64,000 nt of DNA from Leuctra nigra. Lineage: Eukaryota > Arthropoda > Insecta > Plecoptera > Leuctridae. How positions within the stretch are numbered: position 1 is the stretch's first letter; each line of letters begins with the position of its first letter. A program made the position numbers and the translations under genes. Location: positions 36,237,060 to 36,301,059 of the forward strand of contig OW203768.1 of assembly GCA_934045905.1 (NCBI GenBank). Direction: 5' to 3'. Below, piece by piece: positions 1-11,110 of this stretch. The notes below the pieces were generated by a model. It saw only the letters and a program-made list of their open reading frames with translations. It was not told the DNA's origin and did no database searches.

Positions 1-1573
1 TAAGTAGTCATATAACTTAATACAATTCATTAATAATATTGTATTTATAATATATTCGCCCATCCGTACAATTTAGTGATGTAATTACACGAATATTGAT
101 GTTAAAGTAAATCTAACCTCAGTTGAAACATCAACTCACCCGCCATTAAAAAGCGTTTTCGTATTCCATTGGGAGCAGTTCTAGAGCAGCTCTGGGGCGG
201 AGCATGACGTCAGAGGCAAAATCCAGCTCGATCCGAGAGCAGCCCAATGGAAAACGCCATAACAGACTAGACCTACACTTCCCCCACCCCAACACAACAG
301 AGAGCAGTTTGACTACTCTCTTTGTGACGTGACGCCATTGGAAACATTGGAAATGTGTAGTTTGAGTTTGATTTTTCGAAGTTTGTTCGCGATTATTTTG
401 TCAATCCTTTTGCAAAGTTCGAATTAAAACAACTGTATGCAAGTTATAACATGGGCTGGGACCAAAATTCAGTTCGAATTTCGAAATAACCTAAAATTCG
501 ATTTATCAAAATTATTTAACATTGTAAAGCCTATACTGAACACTGGGACCATCCACCTAGTTCGAATTTACCCCTAAATTCGAATTATTGAAGTTCGAAA
601 TAATGAGGGTTTACTGTACTGCCATAAGCTAAATAAATAAATTGAACGATCAATTTTAGTTGTGCCAAGTGACCTTAGTAAAATACAAATTATTAACTAA
701 AACATACCTACATCTTACATCTTGCATTCCTATTATGTACAATGAAAATTACATAAATTATAGATCTTCAAAAGATAGCTTCACTGACTCAATGAAGAAT
801 ACATTTTCCATTTCATGGACTATGAAAAAGGCACAGATTGGCATCAGGTAATTTAATTGTTTAACATAAATAAGTGAGGTAGGTAACTATTGACTAGGCA
901 CTATTACTTACTGACTGAGTAGTAGGAGAGATGCTCTGACAAATATTCGTTTCTTCGGTGCTCGGCTGAATAATCGAGCTTCTCGGGTCTGACGTTGAGC
1001 AGATAGAGCTGTGGGCGGATGATATTTTGTAACCGTTAACACTTTTAACTTCCCGGGCAGTAATGTCTGGGAAAGGTAGCTACTACTAACTAAGTAGCTA
1101 GGAAGCATTACAACGTAATAAATCATGATTGCCCGAGTCAAAAAGTTAACGGATTGCTACTAGCTTCAAGTGACAAACTAATATTAAAATATGGAGAATT
1201 CTATTGACAGATATATTATGCTTTTCAAACACCTTGGCCCAAACAAGATCAAGTTTTCAGGAAAACCTCCACTGTTGAAGAAATACATTTTATTTCTAAA
1301 AAAAATCAGTTTGAGTTAGACATGTAAGTAAGTAATTAAGGTATTCAACATCTTCTAAATTCAATGTGAAGTGCAAGAAAAAAAATCTTCCCATTCAATG
1401 ATGGATTGAAAACTGATTCCGTCAGCTATTTGTTTAAAAATACGGCTATTTTTCTGATTTACTCCGAACTATGCAAAGTGGAGCTTGTTTCTGTATCTAA
1501 CCCTTCATGTCATTAAGATTGGTCATGTCATGTTCCATGAGCATGCTCGGACAGATAGAAGCAAGAAACTTAC
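1..1573. other. AT-rich non-coding DNA
   Basis: No convincing exon, RNA gene or complete transposon is visible here apart from the small inverted repeat at 151-258. Several stretches around 415-600 repeat the word TTCGAATT, which suggests an old repeat, but no ends can be defined. Short open frames in this stretch have no recognisable domain or splice context. Confidence 0.5.
151..258. repeat. Small inverted-repeat element (MITE-like)
   Basis: The left arm at 151-178 (AGCGTTTTC, then CCATTGGGAGCAG) is complemented by the right arm at 236-258 (GAGCAGCCCAATGG, then AAAACGCC). The arms enclose about 57 bases, so the piece can fold into a hairpin. The left arm has a three-base insertion and no target duplication is clear. 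It is probably an old non-autonomous DNA transposon, but a random palindrome cannot be excluded. Confidence 0.35.
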
Positions 1574-1779
1574 ATGATCATTGTTTGAGACATTCCGACT
1601 GTGGTAGCTCGGAGCTAGTTCCGGCAGGGCCTTGGTTCTCAGCATGATCCTCTCCTCAGACAGACTGACTTTCTGTTGGACGCAGCGCCTCTCGCGTTCT
1701 GCCACCAGATCGAGCTGGCGTTGCACGTCGACGGCGCGCTGCATGAGCTCGTCCTCCCGAGCAGCCACCTCGGCCAGCG
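1574..1779 (-). CDS. Internal exon of a coiled-coil protein, FBF1-like (tentative)
   Basis: On the minus strand a 206-base exon lies between an acceptor (TTCTCAG, next to 1779) and a donor (GTAAGT, next to 1574). It encodes about 68 residues. They start ALAEVAAREDELMQRA, continue rich in E, R, Q and L with heptad spacing, and end SRNVSNNDH. The pattern is a continuous coiled coil. The length and spacing of charged residues resemble the C-terminal coiled coil of Fas-binding factor 1, a centriole/transition-fibre protein, but coiled coils align easily by chance, so the name is tentative. No neighbouring exon of the same gene was found in the window. The exon lies upstream of, and opposite in strand to, the SCAI exons, whose own 5' exons are also missing. 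Confidence 0.5.
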
Positions 1780-2275
1780 CTGAGAACCGACACAAAAGTG
1801 TAAATCGCTGGGGGTGTGTGGAGGATGTGAGGGAGGGGGCAATACCCCTCCCCCTAAGCCTAATCATTAAGGCTACCTATTCTCTATCTTTTTTGATCTC
1901 GTCACGACCAAATTCATGTCACTGTCATTAAGATAGCATTACCTACTCCAAAATGAATTTGGTTGCGATAAGATCAAAAATAGTATAGTGGTTCATAAAA
2001 CTTATGAAAAAAGTTTTAGAAGAGAGTACAAGTTACTAGTTGATTCAGAAAGTCTTCTTTAACTAGAAACCTATGACTATATTCATAATTAATTTTTAAA
2101 ATCAATTGCATAGATCTGTTGACAAGCTACAACAACAAGTGTGGGGCAGTGTTCTTGGGGATTTGTTCTGAACTTTCAGAGTGAGTTCAAAAGTTTTTGA
2201 GTTTTCTCCAGTACTCTCTTGCAGAGCTACATCTACTCTCCAAACGTGCAGGATTGTAATCCATGACAGTATGAG

Positions 2276-2750
2276 CAGTGTTGGGGAGGAACTAGTTTCT
2301 AGGAACTAGTTCCTTTTTTAGGAACTTTTAGGGGAACTTAGTTCCTTTTTTTTAAAGGAACGTAGGAACTAAAGAGTTCCTTTTGTAACGAACTTAGGAA
2401 CTTATTTTACGTTATCTTTTAAGTTCCTTTCGAATAGAAATATAGTATCTTATGACACGATTTAAACAGAATTTATAACGAATAATGACCCATTTTTGTG
2501 TCTTTCTAAATTTACCTGATTTCAGAAAATATACTACTTGATCGCTTCGCTCACTCAATTTAGAGAAGAGTAATTTTAAAAAACGGGTGGTTTTTGGAGG
2601 GCATTGTAACTTAAAAGGAACTTAGTTCCTTACTGGTAACTTTCCAGTTCCTTTATTTCAAAGGAACTAGGAACTGGAACTAGTTCCTTTTACAACAAAG
2701 GAACTGGAACTGGAACTAGTTCCTTTTTTTGAGGAACTTGCCCAACACTG
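2276..2750. mobile_element. hAT-type non-autonomous DNA transposon
   Basis: The 475-base element begins CAGTGTTGGG and ends CCCAACACTG. It is flanked by a perfect 8-base target duplication AGTATGAG (2268-2275 and 2751-2758), the signature of hAT transposition. Both ends are packed with degenerate copies of the words GGAACT and AGTTCC, while the middle is AT-rich. There is no transposase, so it must have been mobilised in trans. The end structure resembles the element at 23389-24203, which repeats a different word. Confidence 0.85.
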
Positions 2751-3124
2751 AGTATGAGATGGTGAAGTGATGAGATGATGTAAAAGGCCTAGGGTAGAAG
2801 TATAGAAGTACAAAACATTTTTGGCAGAATGTACAATTAATTAGGTATCTAATTTCCAGAACAATCAAGATCTGATAAACCAATTGGTAGGAGGAAAATG
2901 TGTAATCCCTACCTGTTGTCATCCTCCTGTGATGATATATGTAACCTTGTGAGTTCCAGTAGAGGACGCTAGGGGCGACAGTATTAAACATGACTACTGA
3001 TCAACAAGACGTTTACTTTCCGTTGTGCAACCAACTCATTCTCTAATCCAATCCTCTTACTATTATAAGTGAACTATAATAACACATAGTGGCAAGCGGC
3101 TACAACGGGAGCTTCTGAAATTAC

Positions 3125-4440
3125 GATAAGAGCAGTGCTTAATTTGGGCGTAAGCCCGGCTTACCCACCTTTTTTAGAGGGTAAGCCGGGCTTACGCACC
3201 TTTTTGAGCGAGCGTAGCGAGCGTCACCACGGTACTCTTACAGCACTTTCTCTGTGTGTATTTTTTTTTTTTTTTTTTTTTGTGTTCACTGCCCAGGTCA
3301 AACAGCACAACCAATCGATCTGAAATTTTGCACATATGCTAACGTAATCTATGCGGTCCCTGGGATCGTTTTTGAATGGGCTCATGTGATTGGTTCAAAT
3401 TTAAAAAAAAATATCTTTCGATTGGTAGTTCCGATCAATTTAAAATTTTGACAAGTCATGGCGACCAACATTGTACCCAATCTTACAAAGTTTCAGCCAA
3501 ATCCTCTCATTGGTTAAAATTTAAAAAAATCTTTTATGTCATTTTTTAAATTTAAACTTGAACCGTATGACTGATCAACTTAAAACTTTGCATGGTCATT
3601 GGGACTAACATTATCTGCATTTTTAACAATTTTCAGACTAATCTATGTTTAAATCCAAAAGTTATTGACGTTTTACGGACATTTTGCGTGTTGGCTGTCA
3701 AATTTCTCGAAAATGTTGATCACGGCTAATTCGACTCTTTATAGTTCCAAGGTAGTTAGAGTAGAAACTTTCAAACGTATGAAACTGATATGACCGTTCA
3801 AAAGATCGTCTAATATTGTGTAAGTACACACAATAATATCATATGAGTGGTCCCAGGTCTATTTTTTTTAAGAGATCCTGTGATTTTTGAATATTAACGA
3901 GGAACAGTTCAATCAGAAAGGTTCAAAAGGTTCAAGCTTTGCATGGTTATTGAGACTAATGTTTTAGGACAATTTTGAGATTTTTATACTTGAGTCTGAC
4001 GAAATTCAATAATTATTGGCTTTTAATGATATTTTCGATAGACATAATTTCGGTTCGAGGTGTTGCGCCTGTCCATGCTCGCTCATCAACGCGTTACACA
4101 GAGCGTTTTCCTAGTTATAAAATTATTATCTTTATTATTAATAACACTGTTAAATACAACACATTTGGTCGCCCTCTTCAAACTTATTTTTCGTGGAGAT
4201 AAAAATTGATTCAAATACTTTACAAAAGCGCAGAAACGCACCAAATTCATTCCAGAAATTCAAAAATTTTCCGGAGCTGTGCGCCCCGGACCCGTGTTCT
4301 TCTGGAGGGCCCTCCCCCCAGACCCCCCATTGATTCCGTACGGCAATGCGTTTCCCATGACAATTGTGGAGTGGGCTTACCCCAAGATAGGTAGAATATA
4401 TGGGATACTCTAGAGATCTTGGGCTTACCCACCTTTTCTA
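3125..4440 (+). repeat. Composite dispersed repeat with a Helitron-like 3' end
   Basis: The stretch starts with a hairpin-forming sequence around GTAAGCCCGGCTTAC (3150-3200). It continues with a long T tract (3258-3280) and a segment (about 3285-3610) that recurs at 62472-62744. At 4080-4114 there is a short stem CGCTC...GAGCG followed by TTTTC and then CTAG before a T. That is the arrangement of a Helitron 3' terminus, and the same end recurs at 50442, 50910 and 51419 and inverted at 63109. The 4120-4440 portion repeats the word GGGCTTACCCACCTTTT seen at the start, which suggests one element interrupted by another. No helicase or Rep coding is visible. Confidence 0.5.
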
Positions 4441-4499
4441 ATACAAATTAACCACTGGATAAGAGGAATACGGAAAGTTTTCAAAGAATTCGCATCAAG

Positions 4500-5474
4500 A
4501 TGACTGGTGGAACTACTAACACGGGCGTGGCAACAACGTCAGGAACCGGCATCGCGACAGCAGCCAACAACGCAATGTATCAGGTATCACCACCTGAGGT
4601 TTTTACATTTAAAGCCGAAGACTGGCCTAGTTGGAAACGGCGATACACACGATTTAGGCAAACTTCAGGCCTACATCTAAAAGCACCGGCAGATCAGGTA
4701 AATGACCTAATTTATCTGATGGGTGACAAGGCCGACGACCTTGTGGCCTCATTCAATCTCACCTGAAAACACAAGTATTCTATGATTTCGTTCGGCGTTT
4801 TTGAGTCCCATTTCATCCCCAGAAGAAACATAATCTACGAGAGAGCAAAGTTTTTTCAGTGTTGCCAGGCTGAAAATGAACCTGTAGATGAGTTTATATC
4901 GTCTTTATATAAGCTTTCGGAACATTGTGAATTCGGACCAATGAGAGACGAGCTTATTAGGGACAAGATTGTTGTCGGAATAAGAAACAGGCGCTTGAGC
5001 GAGAATATGCAGCTCGATTCTAACCTTACTCTTGAGAAAGCTGTCCTCCAGGCTAGACAAGCAGAGGAAGTGAAGAGGCAACAGGGAGAGCTTCACGCCG
5101 AGTCACACGTCAACAAGGTATCTACGTCAAGACGTCCGCCGCATCCGAGCAATAATCAACATCCGAGCAATTATCAAGGTAACAAAAATTACCATAAATC
5201 ATCTCAGAATATTGGCGACAAATGCAAGTGGTGTGGCAAATCACCTTCACATCCACGCTCAGCATGTCCAGCCAGGAATTTCACTTGTTTCAAATGCGGA
5301 ACAAAGGGTCACATGGCAAGTGTTTGTCAACAAAAACACAAGAAAGTTCAGGAAGTCCAGACTTTGCAAAAAGGTCAGCCTCAGTCAACTCAAGGTCAGA
5401 GCAACTCAGTTGATGCATTGTCATTTGTCAGCCCAACTAAGATCCTTTATAGGAGGTGTGAACAAGGGTTCTGA
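4500..5474 (+). pseudogene. Ty3/gypsy retrotransposon gag, one internal stop
   Basis: A capsid-type gag frame starts at the ATG at 4500 and runs in one frame to 5474. A TGA at 4764-4766 interrupts it. Residues near position 240 form two zinc knuckles: CX2CX5HX4C starting CKWCGKSP, then CX2CX4HX4C (CFKCGTKGHMASVC). The paired knuckles and the KAPADQVNDLIYLMGDKA-type capsid segment match the K02A2.6-like group of gypsy elements. The next frame carries the protease, so a gag-pol frameshift is implied. No LTR or primer site is preserved on the 5' side, where another repeat abuts. This is a dead copy. Confidence 0.8.
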
Positions 5475-6000
5475 GGTAGACAGTAAATGGAGAATACCCA
5501 TACAAATCGAAGGTCACACAATAACCTTCAAGGTAGATTGTGGTGCGGAGGTTACTGTAATCCCGTCTAACCTTCCGCTACTCCGTGATCGTCAACTCGA
5601 AAAGTCAGACCGACAACTTTACGGTCCAGGTCAAACTCGACTCAACTGCTTAGGTATGTTACGCCTTCCTTTAAAATACAAGGACAAGACTTCAGTGCAG
5701 ACTGCATACGTGCTGCATGGGCAACAGACTCCACTCCTAGGCATTCCGAATATCGATGCTTTTAATGTCATCAAGTTTATAGACGGCATTCAATCTACAA
5801 ACGACGTTAAAGCTCAGTTCCCAAGCCTGTTCCAGGGCTTAGGCACGATTCCAGGTGAATACAAGATTCAACTCGTTCCTGGAGCTCAGCCATTCGCTTT
5901 GACGTCACCGCGATCAGTTCCGATCCCACTCCGGGATGAAACTAAACTCGAACTCGACCGCATGGAGAAGAACAACGTCATCACCAAGGTAAAGAGCTAA
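5452..6000 (+). pseudogene. Ty3/gypsy pol: protease and first residues of reverse transcriptase
   Basis: The frame, shifted relative to gag, encodes a retropepsin-like domain. Its active-site triad region reads VDCGAEVTVIP, with C where S or T is usual, and it ends with the conserved PLLGIPNIDAF loop. After it comes the typical linker into reverse transcriptase, with PRSVPIPLR and LDRMEKNNVITK. The frame then stops at 5998-6000, where reverse transcriptase should continue. The next sequence belongs to the end of RNase H, so almost the whole RT and RNase H portion has been lost by internal deletion near 5990-6003. Confidence 0.75.
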
Positions 6001-6002
6001 TT

Positions 6003-7415
6003 GCAGCTGACATGCTCTCACGCAACTCAATAGCTAAACCAGAGACATTCGACGCGGAGCTAGAAGACGAAGTGGCAGCATACGTCCAGCTGGTGATCGA
6101 CGAGCTTCCAGCCACTGATGTCAAGTTGGCGCTCATCATACAACATCAGCATCAGGACGAGACATGCCAACTCTTGAAAGACTGTGTCAACGGATGGCCA
6201 GATCCGAAGAAACTCGATGTACGCGTCAAGCCGTATTACCCCCATCGCAACGACATTGCTGACCAAGGTGGAATCCTTATGCTTAGCAACAGAATCATCA
6301 TTCCCGCAAACCTGCAGAAAAATGTCCTAGGTCATCTTCACGAGGGACATCAGGGAATCACGAAGTGTCGAGCCAGAGCCCGTCAGTCTTGCTGGTGGCC
6401 CGGATTATCAACGCAGATCGAGGCGATGATCCGTTCCTGCCCGCAATGCGTGCAGCACAATAGCAACAGGCGCGAGCCGCTCGTGAGCTCGACCTTGCCA
6501 GAACGTCCATGGCAGAAAGTAGCAGTAGATCTATTCAAAGAGGCAGGTCAGTGGTACCTATTAGTAACTGACTACTTATCACGTTGGTATGAAGTCCGAT
6601 TGCTCGTTGATCAACGAGCGACCACTGTCATTACGCTTCTGAAAGAAATCTTTTGTCAATTTGGCATTCCCGAATTGATACGTAGTGATTGCGGAACGCA
6701 GTTCCAAGTGTTGGAAACATCAGAGTTTGCTCTATTCGCTTAGGATTATGGATTTGTCCACGTTCGCAGCAGTCCATATTTCCCGCAGAGTAACGGCTTC
6801 GTAGAAGCAGGAGTGAAGATTGCCAAGGCCCGCATGTCAAAATCTAGCGATATCTTCAAGGCATTATTGGCATACCGCTCTACACCACTCTCCTGTGGCT
6901 TTAGTCCAGCTCAACTCCAGATGAACCGACAAATTCGTTCTACTCTTCCGTTACCGCCTTCCCAATTAATACCACCGATTGCCCTCAATCGCGAGCGTCA
7001 GGAAAGAGAAGAAGAGCTACGGTCCAAACAAAAAGCAGATTACGATCGCCATCACGGTGTTCGGGAACTGTCTGAACTCAAACCAGGACAGAACGTCTGG
7101 ATCATCGATTTACGAAGACACGGAACCATCATACGCAGGTCCGAGGAACCAAGGTCATACTTAATAGAAACAGCCCTCGGAACCGTTCGCAGAAACAGAT
7201 ACCATCTTCTCGTAACGGGGTATACTCCACCTCCGATACGCATCCCTGGGGAAGATCGTCCGCCTGTATAAGAAGGACCACCCCACGTACCAAAAGAGAA
7301 CGAGACGCAGCAGCAGCAAGATACTGAGCCTATTCCAATCAATACGGGACCCTCCAGCCCATACATTACTCGCGCTGGGAGGCCAATCAAGAAACCAGTA
7401 AAATTGGACTTGTAA
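6003..7415 (+). pseudogene. Ty3/gypsy pol: end of RNase H and integrase, two internal stops
   Basis: The frame opens with the RNase H tail (AADMLSRNS). It then gives integrase: the HHCC zinc domain (HLHEGHQG, later CPQC), and the catalytic core with D in VAVDLFK, D in SDCGTQF and E in SNGFVEAGVKIAK. The C-terminal domain ends ITRAGRPIKKPVKLDL before the TAA at 7413-7415. Two in-frame stops, TAG at 6741-6743 and TAA at 7269-7271, interrupt it. Both look like simple point substitutions, because the frame resumes without a shift. With the RT deletion, the element cannot be functional. Confidence 0.8.
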
Positions 7416-7442
7416 TCTTTTTAATTTATTATGTTCCATAAC

Positions 7443-10134
7443 GCGATACGGCTACGGGGAAGACAGGTCTGAGTCCATCATAGACTACGTGTGTGTAGGA
7501 GGAAGTTTAAAGGAGGGAGTAGTGGATGTTAGGGTTTGTCCGTCAGTATCACTCGACAGTGATCATCGCCTGCTGGAATGTACGTTGAGGGTGCAAGTAC
7601 AGAGGCCAGTAGCAACTGCCTCACACAAAAGAATCAAAGTGTGGAAATTGCAGGACCCGGCGGTGAAGAATGAATTCTGTCAAGTGATAAGGAGCAGGGA
7701 GCCAGTGGGGGAGTTGCGAGATGTAGAAGAGGAGTGGGAGGACTTCAGGAATTGCTCTGGTCAAGGAGGCTGAAACATTGTGTGGAAGATCAGGGGGTAA
7801 AAGGAAGGAGAAGGAAACAAGATGATGGAACAGTCGAGTCAAAGAAGCAGTGAGAGAGAAAAGACAAGCGTGGCAGAATTATGAGCTACAGAGAACTGTG
7901 GAGAATGAACAACGGTACAGAATATGTAGAAGAAATGTCGGAAGTATTGTTGTAGAGGAAAAGGAAAAGTCGATGGAAGATTTAGCAGGAAAATTAGTGA
8001 AAGATTTTGAAGGAAACAAGAAGATGTTTTATGGATTGATCAAAGGCAAAAGGGGAACAAGAGAGGAATTAAAGAGTATGAAGGATAACAACGGGGACCT
8101 AGTATGTAACGTTGAAGAAATAAATAGTCTGTGGGGAGAGTACTTCGAGAATCTCCTAAATGTAGAAAAGGAACGGGGGATACCAGTGGAGGAAGGAGAG
8201 CAGCAGTTTGGAGAGGAAGTGGAAGAAAGTGGAATGGATGATGATCTTACTGAAGTGGAAATAACAAGAGCCCTCAAAGAGATGAAGAATGGCCGAGCAC
8301 CAGGCATTGATGAGGTGACGATAGAGATGGTGAAAGCAGCGGGGGATGCGGGTAAAAAATGGCTCTACCGTGTGATTAAAGCAGCGTGGAAGCAGAAGAA
8401 GATTCCGAGTGACTGGGAGAAAGGGGTAATTGTCCCTCTTTTCAAGAAGGGGGATCGCAAGAAATGCAGCAATTATAGGGGAGTGACATTACTATGCCAG
8501 TGTGCAAAGGTGTTTGAAAAAATAGTGGAGTGTAGATTGAAGAATTGCGTGGAAGATGAGAGAGGAGCAGTATGGATTTAGGAGAGGGCGGTCTACAATT
8601 GACGCAATTTTCACTGTGCGTCAGATGATGGAGCAGCAGTGGGAGAAGGGTCAAACTATGCATATGGCCTTCTTGGACTTGGAGAAGGCATATGATAGGT
8701 TGCCAAGGGAAAGAGTGTGGGAGTGTCTGGTAAAGAGAGGAATAGGCAAGGAGTTGGTTGAGCGGATCAAAAGTATGTACCGGAACAGTGTGAGTTGTGT
8801 GCAGTCGGGAGTGGGGAGATCGAAATGGTTTAGTATTAGTGACGGGCTTCGGCAAGGGAGTGTTCTATCACCAATGCTGTTCGTCATAGTAATGGACGAG
8901 TTGCTGAAGAAAGTGGAGCCAAATGAGGGGGATGATTCCACTGATCTCCATGTACTTCCACTTCGTTCCGTGGATTGCGCATTGAATCCTTTTAGCATTA
9001 GTCCCAGTGAAGTCGAAAATACATTAAATAAAATGTTCCTTTTCAAGGTCATCAATGTATAACAGCCTTTTACACGATCTAAATCATTTCTAAAATCACT
9101 TTGAATCAACTAAATAATTACTTTAGTCATTGTTTACTAGTTAATGAACACGTTTTAGTTACATTAGTTATAATTTGTTATAAATCCGCAAAGTTATTAC
9201 AGCGACGACATAGAAAATGTTGACTTCACTCGCATAGCATTGATAAGCAATCCACGTGTTATATATCAGTGGATGATACACGTACACTAATTTATGCGGA
9301 TGATGTGGTGGTGTGGGGAGAAACTAGGGAGGAAGTGCAGTTAAAGATTGATAAGTGGAGTGAAGAGACAGAGAAGATGGGTTTGAGAATAAGCAAAGAG
9401 AAGAGTGAAGTAATGACAATGGAACGGAAGAAAATAAGACAAGGACATGCCAGAATCAAGATGAGAGATGGATGGTTGAAGGAAGTAGAGGAATTTAAGT
9501 ACCTGGGGAGCCTGCTCACCAACAAGGCAAAAGTAGATAGAGAAGTACAGGAAAGAAGAAGGAAAGCGGAGTGCTTCTATCAGGTAGTGAGGAAGTTGCT
9601 TTGGCATGAGAAGTTTCCAAAAGTGTGTAAAATGATATTGTATAAAATGTATTTCCTGCCAATTCTAACATACGGGGCAGTGACGTGGTCAGCGGGAGGA
9701 CAGGAAATGGATCAGCTTCAGGCAGCGGAGATGAAGTTCTTGAGGAGTGTGAAGGGAGTCACAAGAATGGACAAGATCCGAAGTAAGAAGATAAAAAGTG
9801 AGCTGGGGGTAGAGAGACTGGGGTTTAAATTGGCAGAGAGAGGCTTCGGTGGTTTGGCCACATGAAAAGGATGGGAACAGGGCGAGTGCCACAGCGGGTG
9901 TTTGAGTCGGCTACTTCGGGACCACGTAGAGTAGGAAGACCAAGAGAGAGGTGGATTGGAGTTATTAAGGACGATGTTTTGGAGAGAGGGGGAAGTTGGA
10001 GTGAGTTGGAGGCTGAGAGACAGTGGGAGGACAGAACAAGGTGGAGGCAATTTGTGGAACAATTGGAAGTGGAGCAGAAGAAGACGAGGAGGAGATGCCA
10101 GGCAAGGCCAGCCGGTCTCCAGTAGTCCATTCTT
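7443..10134 (+). mobile_element. 5'-truncated, frameshifted LINE (APE-type non-LTR retrotransposon)
   Basis: The copy begins inside an apurinic-type endonuclease domain (SDHRLLECTLRV). It continues into reverse transcriptase: GRAPGIDEVTIEMVKAAG, VPLFKKGDRKKCSNYRGVTL, QYGFRRGRSTIDAIF, AFLDLEKAYDRLP, GLRQGSVLSPMLF, and the catalytic YADD motif at about 9293-9304. The C-terminal part has AAEMKFLRSVKGVTRMDKIR and LRWFGHMKRM. Frames change near 7830, 8560 and 9845, so it is inactive. A 337-base DNA transposon interrupts it at 8937-9273, just before YADD. Related 3' ends lie on the minus strand at 57949-59225 and probably at 61765-61985. I could not assign the clade. Confidence 0.85.
8937..9273. 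mobile_element. Short DNA transposon inserted in the LINE
   Basis: This 337-base piece starts TCCACTGAT and ends ATCAGTGGA and is flanked by TGAT (8933-8936 and 9274-9277). Removing it with one TGAT joins the LINE frame exactly before the YADD motif, which confirms the boundaries. It has no coding capacity. The family is unclear: a 4-base duplication does not fit hAT, mariner or Harbinger. Confidence 0.7.
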
Positions 10135-11102
10135 CAGTGGCGTGCACTCAATGGAAGCAAGGGAAGCATTGCTTCCCCTTCCTTTTCCATTCCAACAATA
10201 TTAAAATATAATAATTATATGTATAATAATTTAATCTTTTTAGAAAAATATTCATCACTTAATACTACTTATAGAATTCTTATTACGAACACAAATGTCA
10301 CCACTTTCGCTCTGATTTCAAAGTAAACGCGGTTTCTAAGATGGGAGGTGGGCAAGGCGCGTGCGCACGCATACACTTGCCTCGGCTCGGCAGTCGGCCG
10401 GCTCCAAGGGATTCACTTTTCGAATTGCTTCCAATCCCTCGCTCTCTATACGGGAGTTACGGGGGCATTAGGTGATTTGCCTACAATCAAATATGTTAAT
10501 CTGCAGCCACCTGAAAGTATTGTCAATAATAAAAACTTATTTTGCCATGATAATAACATTATTTGCCGGTCTAAACACAAAGCATTTCTGTGTAAAATAC
10601 GTCTATTACTGCAGGCGTATTCTAGCCAAGGGAAGCAAATCGGAGAGTTGCATCCACAGTCCGAACGCAGCCGAACTACTCCCGAGTTGACACGATTGGA
10701 ACGAACATGTGATCGGTCGGTGACAGTGCTCAAGAGCGGTTGAATGTCTAAACTTGTATTATCTACAAAATATTGCAGTTTCGGATTCTCAGTACAGTTT
10801 ACGCATTTCTACAAAGTTTTTGTATATCTGTATTTGCCCTCGTATTTGCCTTCAAAAAACTAATGATTAAAATATAAAAAATTAGTCTGAAAATCCTCCT
10901 TTGACCATTTCTTAAATTCAAGTAATCTTCCAAAAAGGTACTTTCAAAATCGTTTTTAACCATCTAAAATTAGTCAAATTTTAAAAAATTCCCTGCGGGG
11001 CTAAGCTGGGGGGCAAGCCCCCCAGACCCCCCCTCCGGGTCTGGGCAAATTTCTTTCCTGGCAATTTGCTTCCCTCACTTCAAATGTCACGGCACGCCAC
11101 TG
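10135..11102. mobile_element. hAT-like non-autonomous transposon
   Basis: Terminal repeats CAGTGGCGTGC (10135) and GCACGCCACTG (ending 11102) bound a 968-base element. The flanking 8-mers CCATTCTT (10127-10134) and GTATTCTT (11103-11110) agree at six positions, so this is a decayed hAT-type duplication or a nearby rearrangement. Near the left end is a hairpin of AAGCATTGCTTCC type. Near the right end is a GC-rich motif (CCTGCGGGGCTAAGCTGGGG) that recurs at about 49927. The 131-codon open frame at 10348-10743 has no recognisable domain. Confidence 0.6.
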
Positions 11103-11110
11103 GTATTCTT

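Noticed and set aside
10348..10743. 131-codon open frame inside the hAT-like element at 10135-11102
   Set aside because: No transposase motif (no hAT dimerisation or RNase H-like residues). The element is too short to be autonomous.
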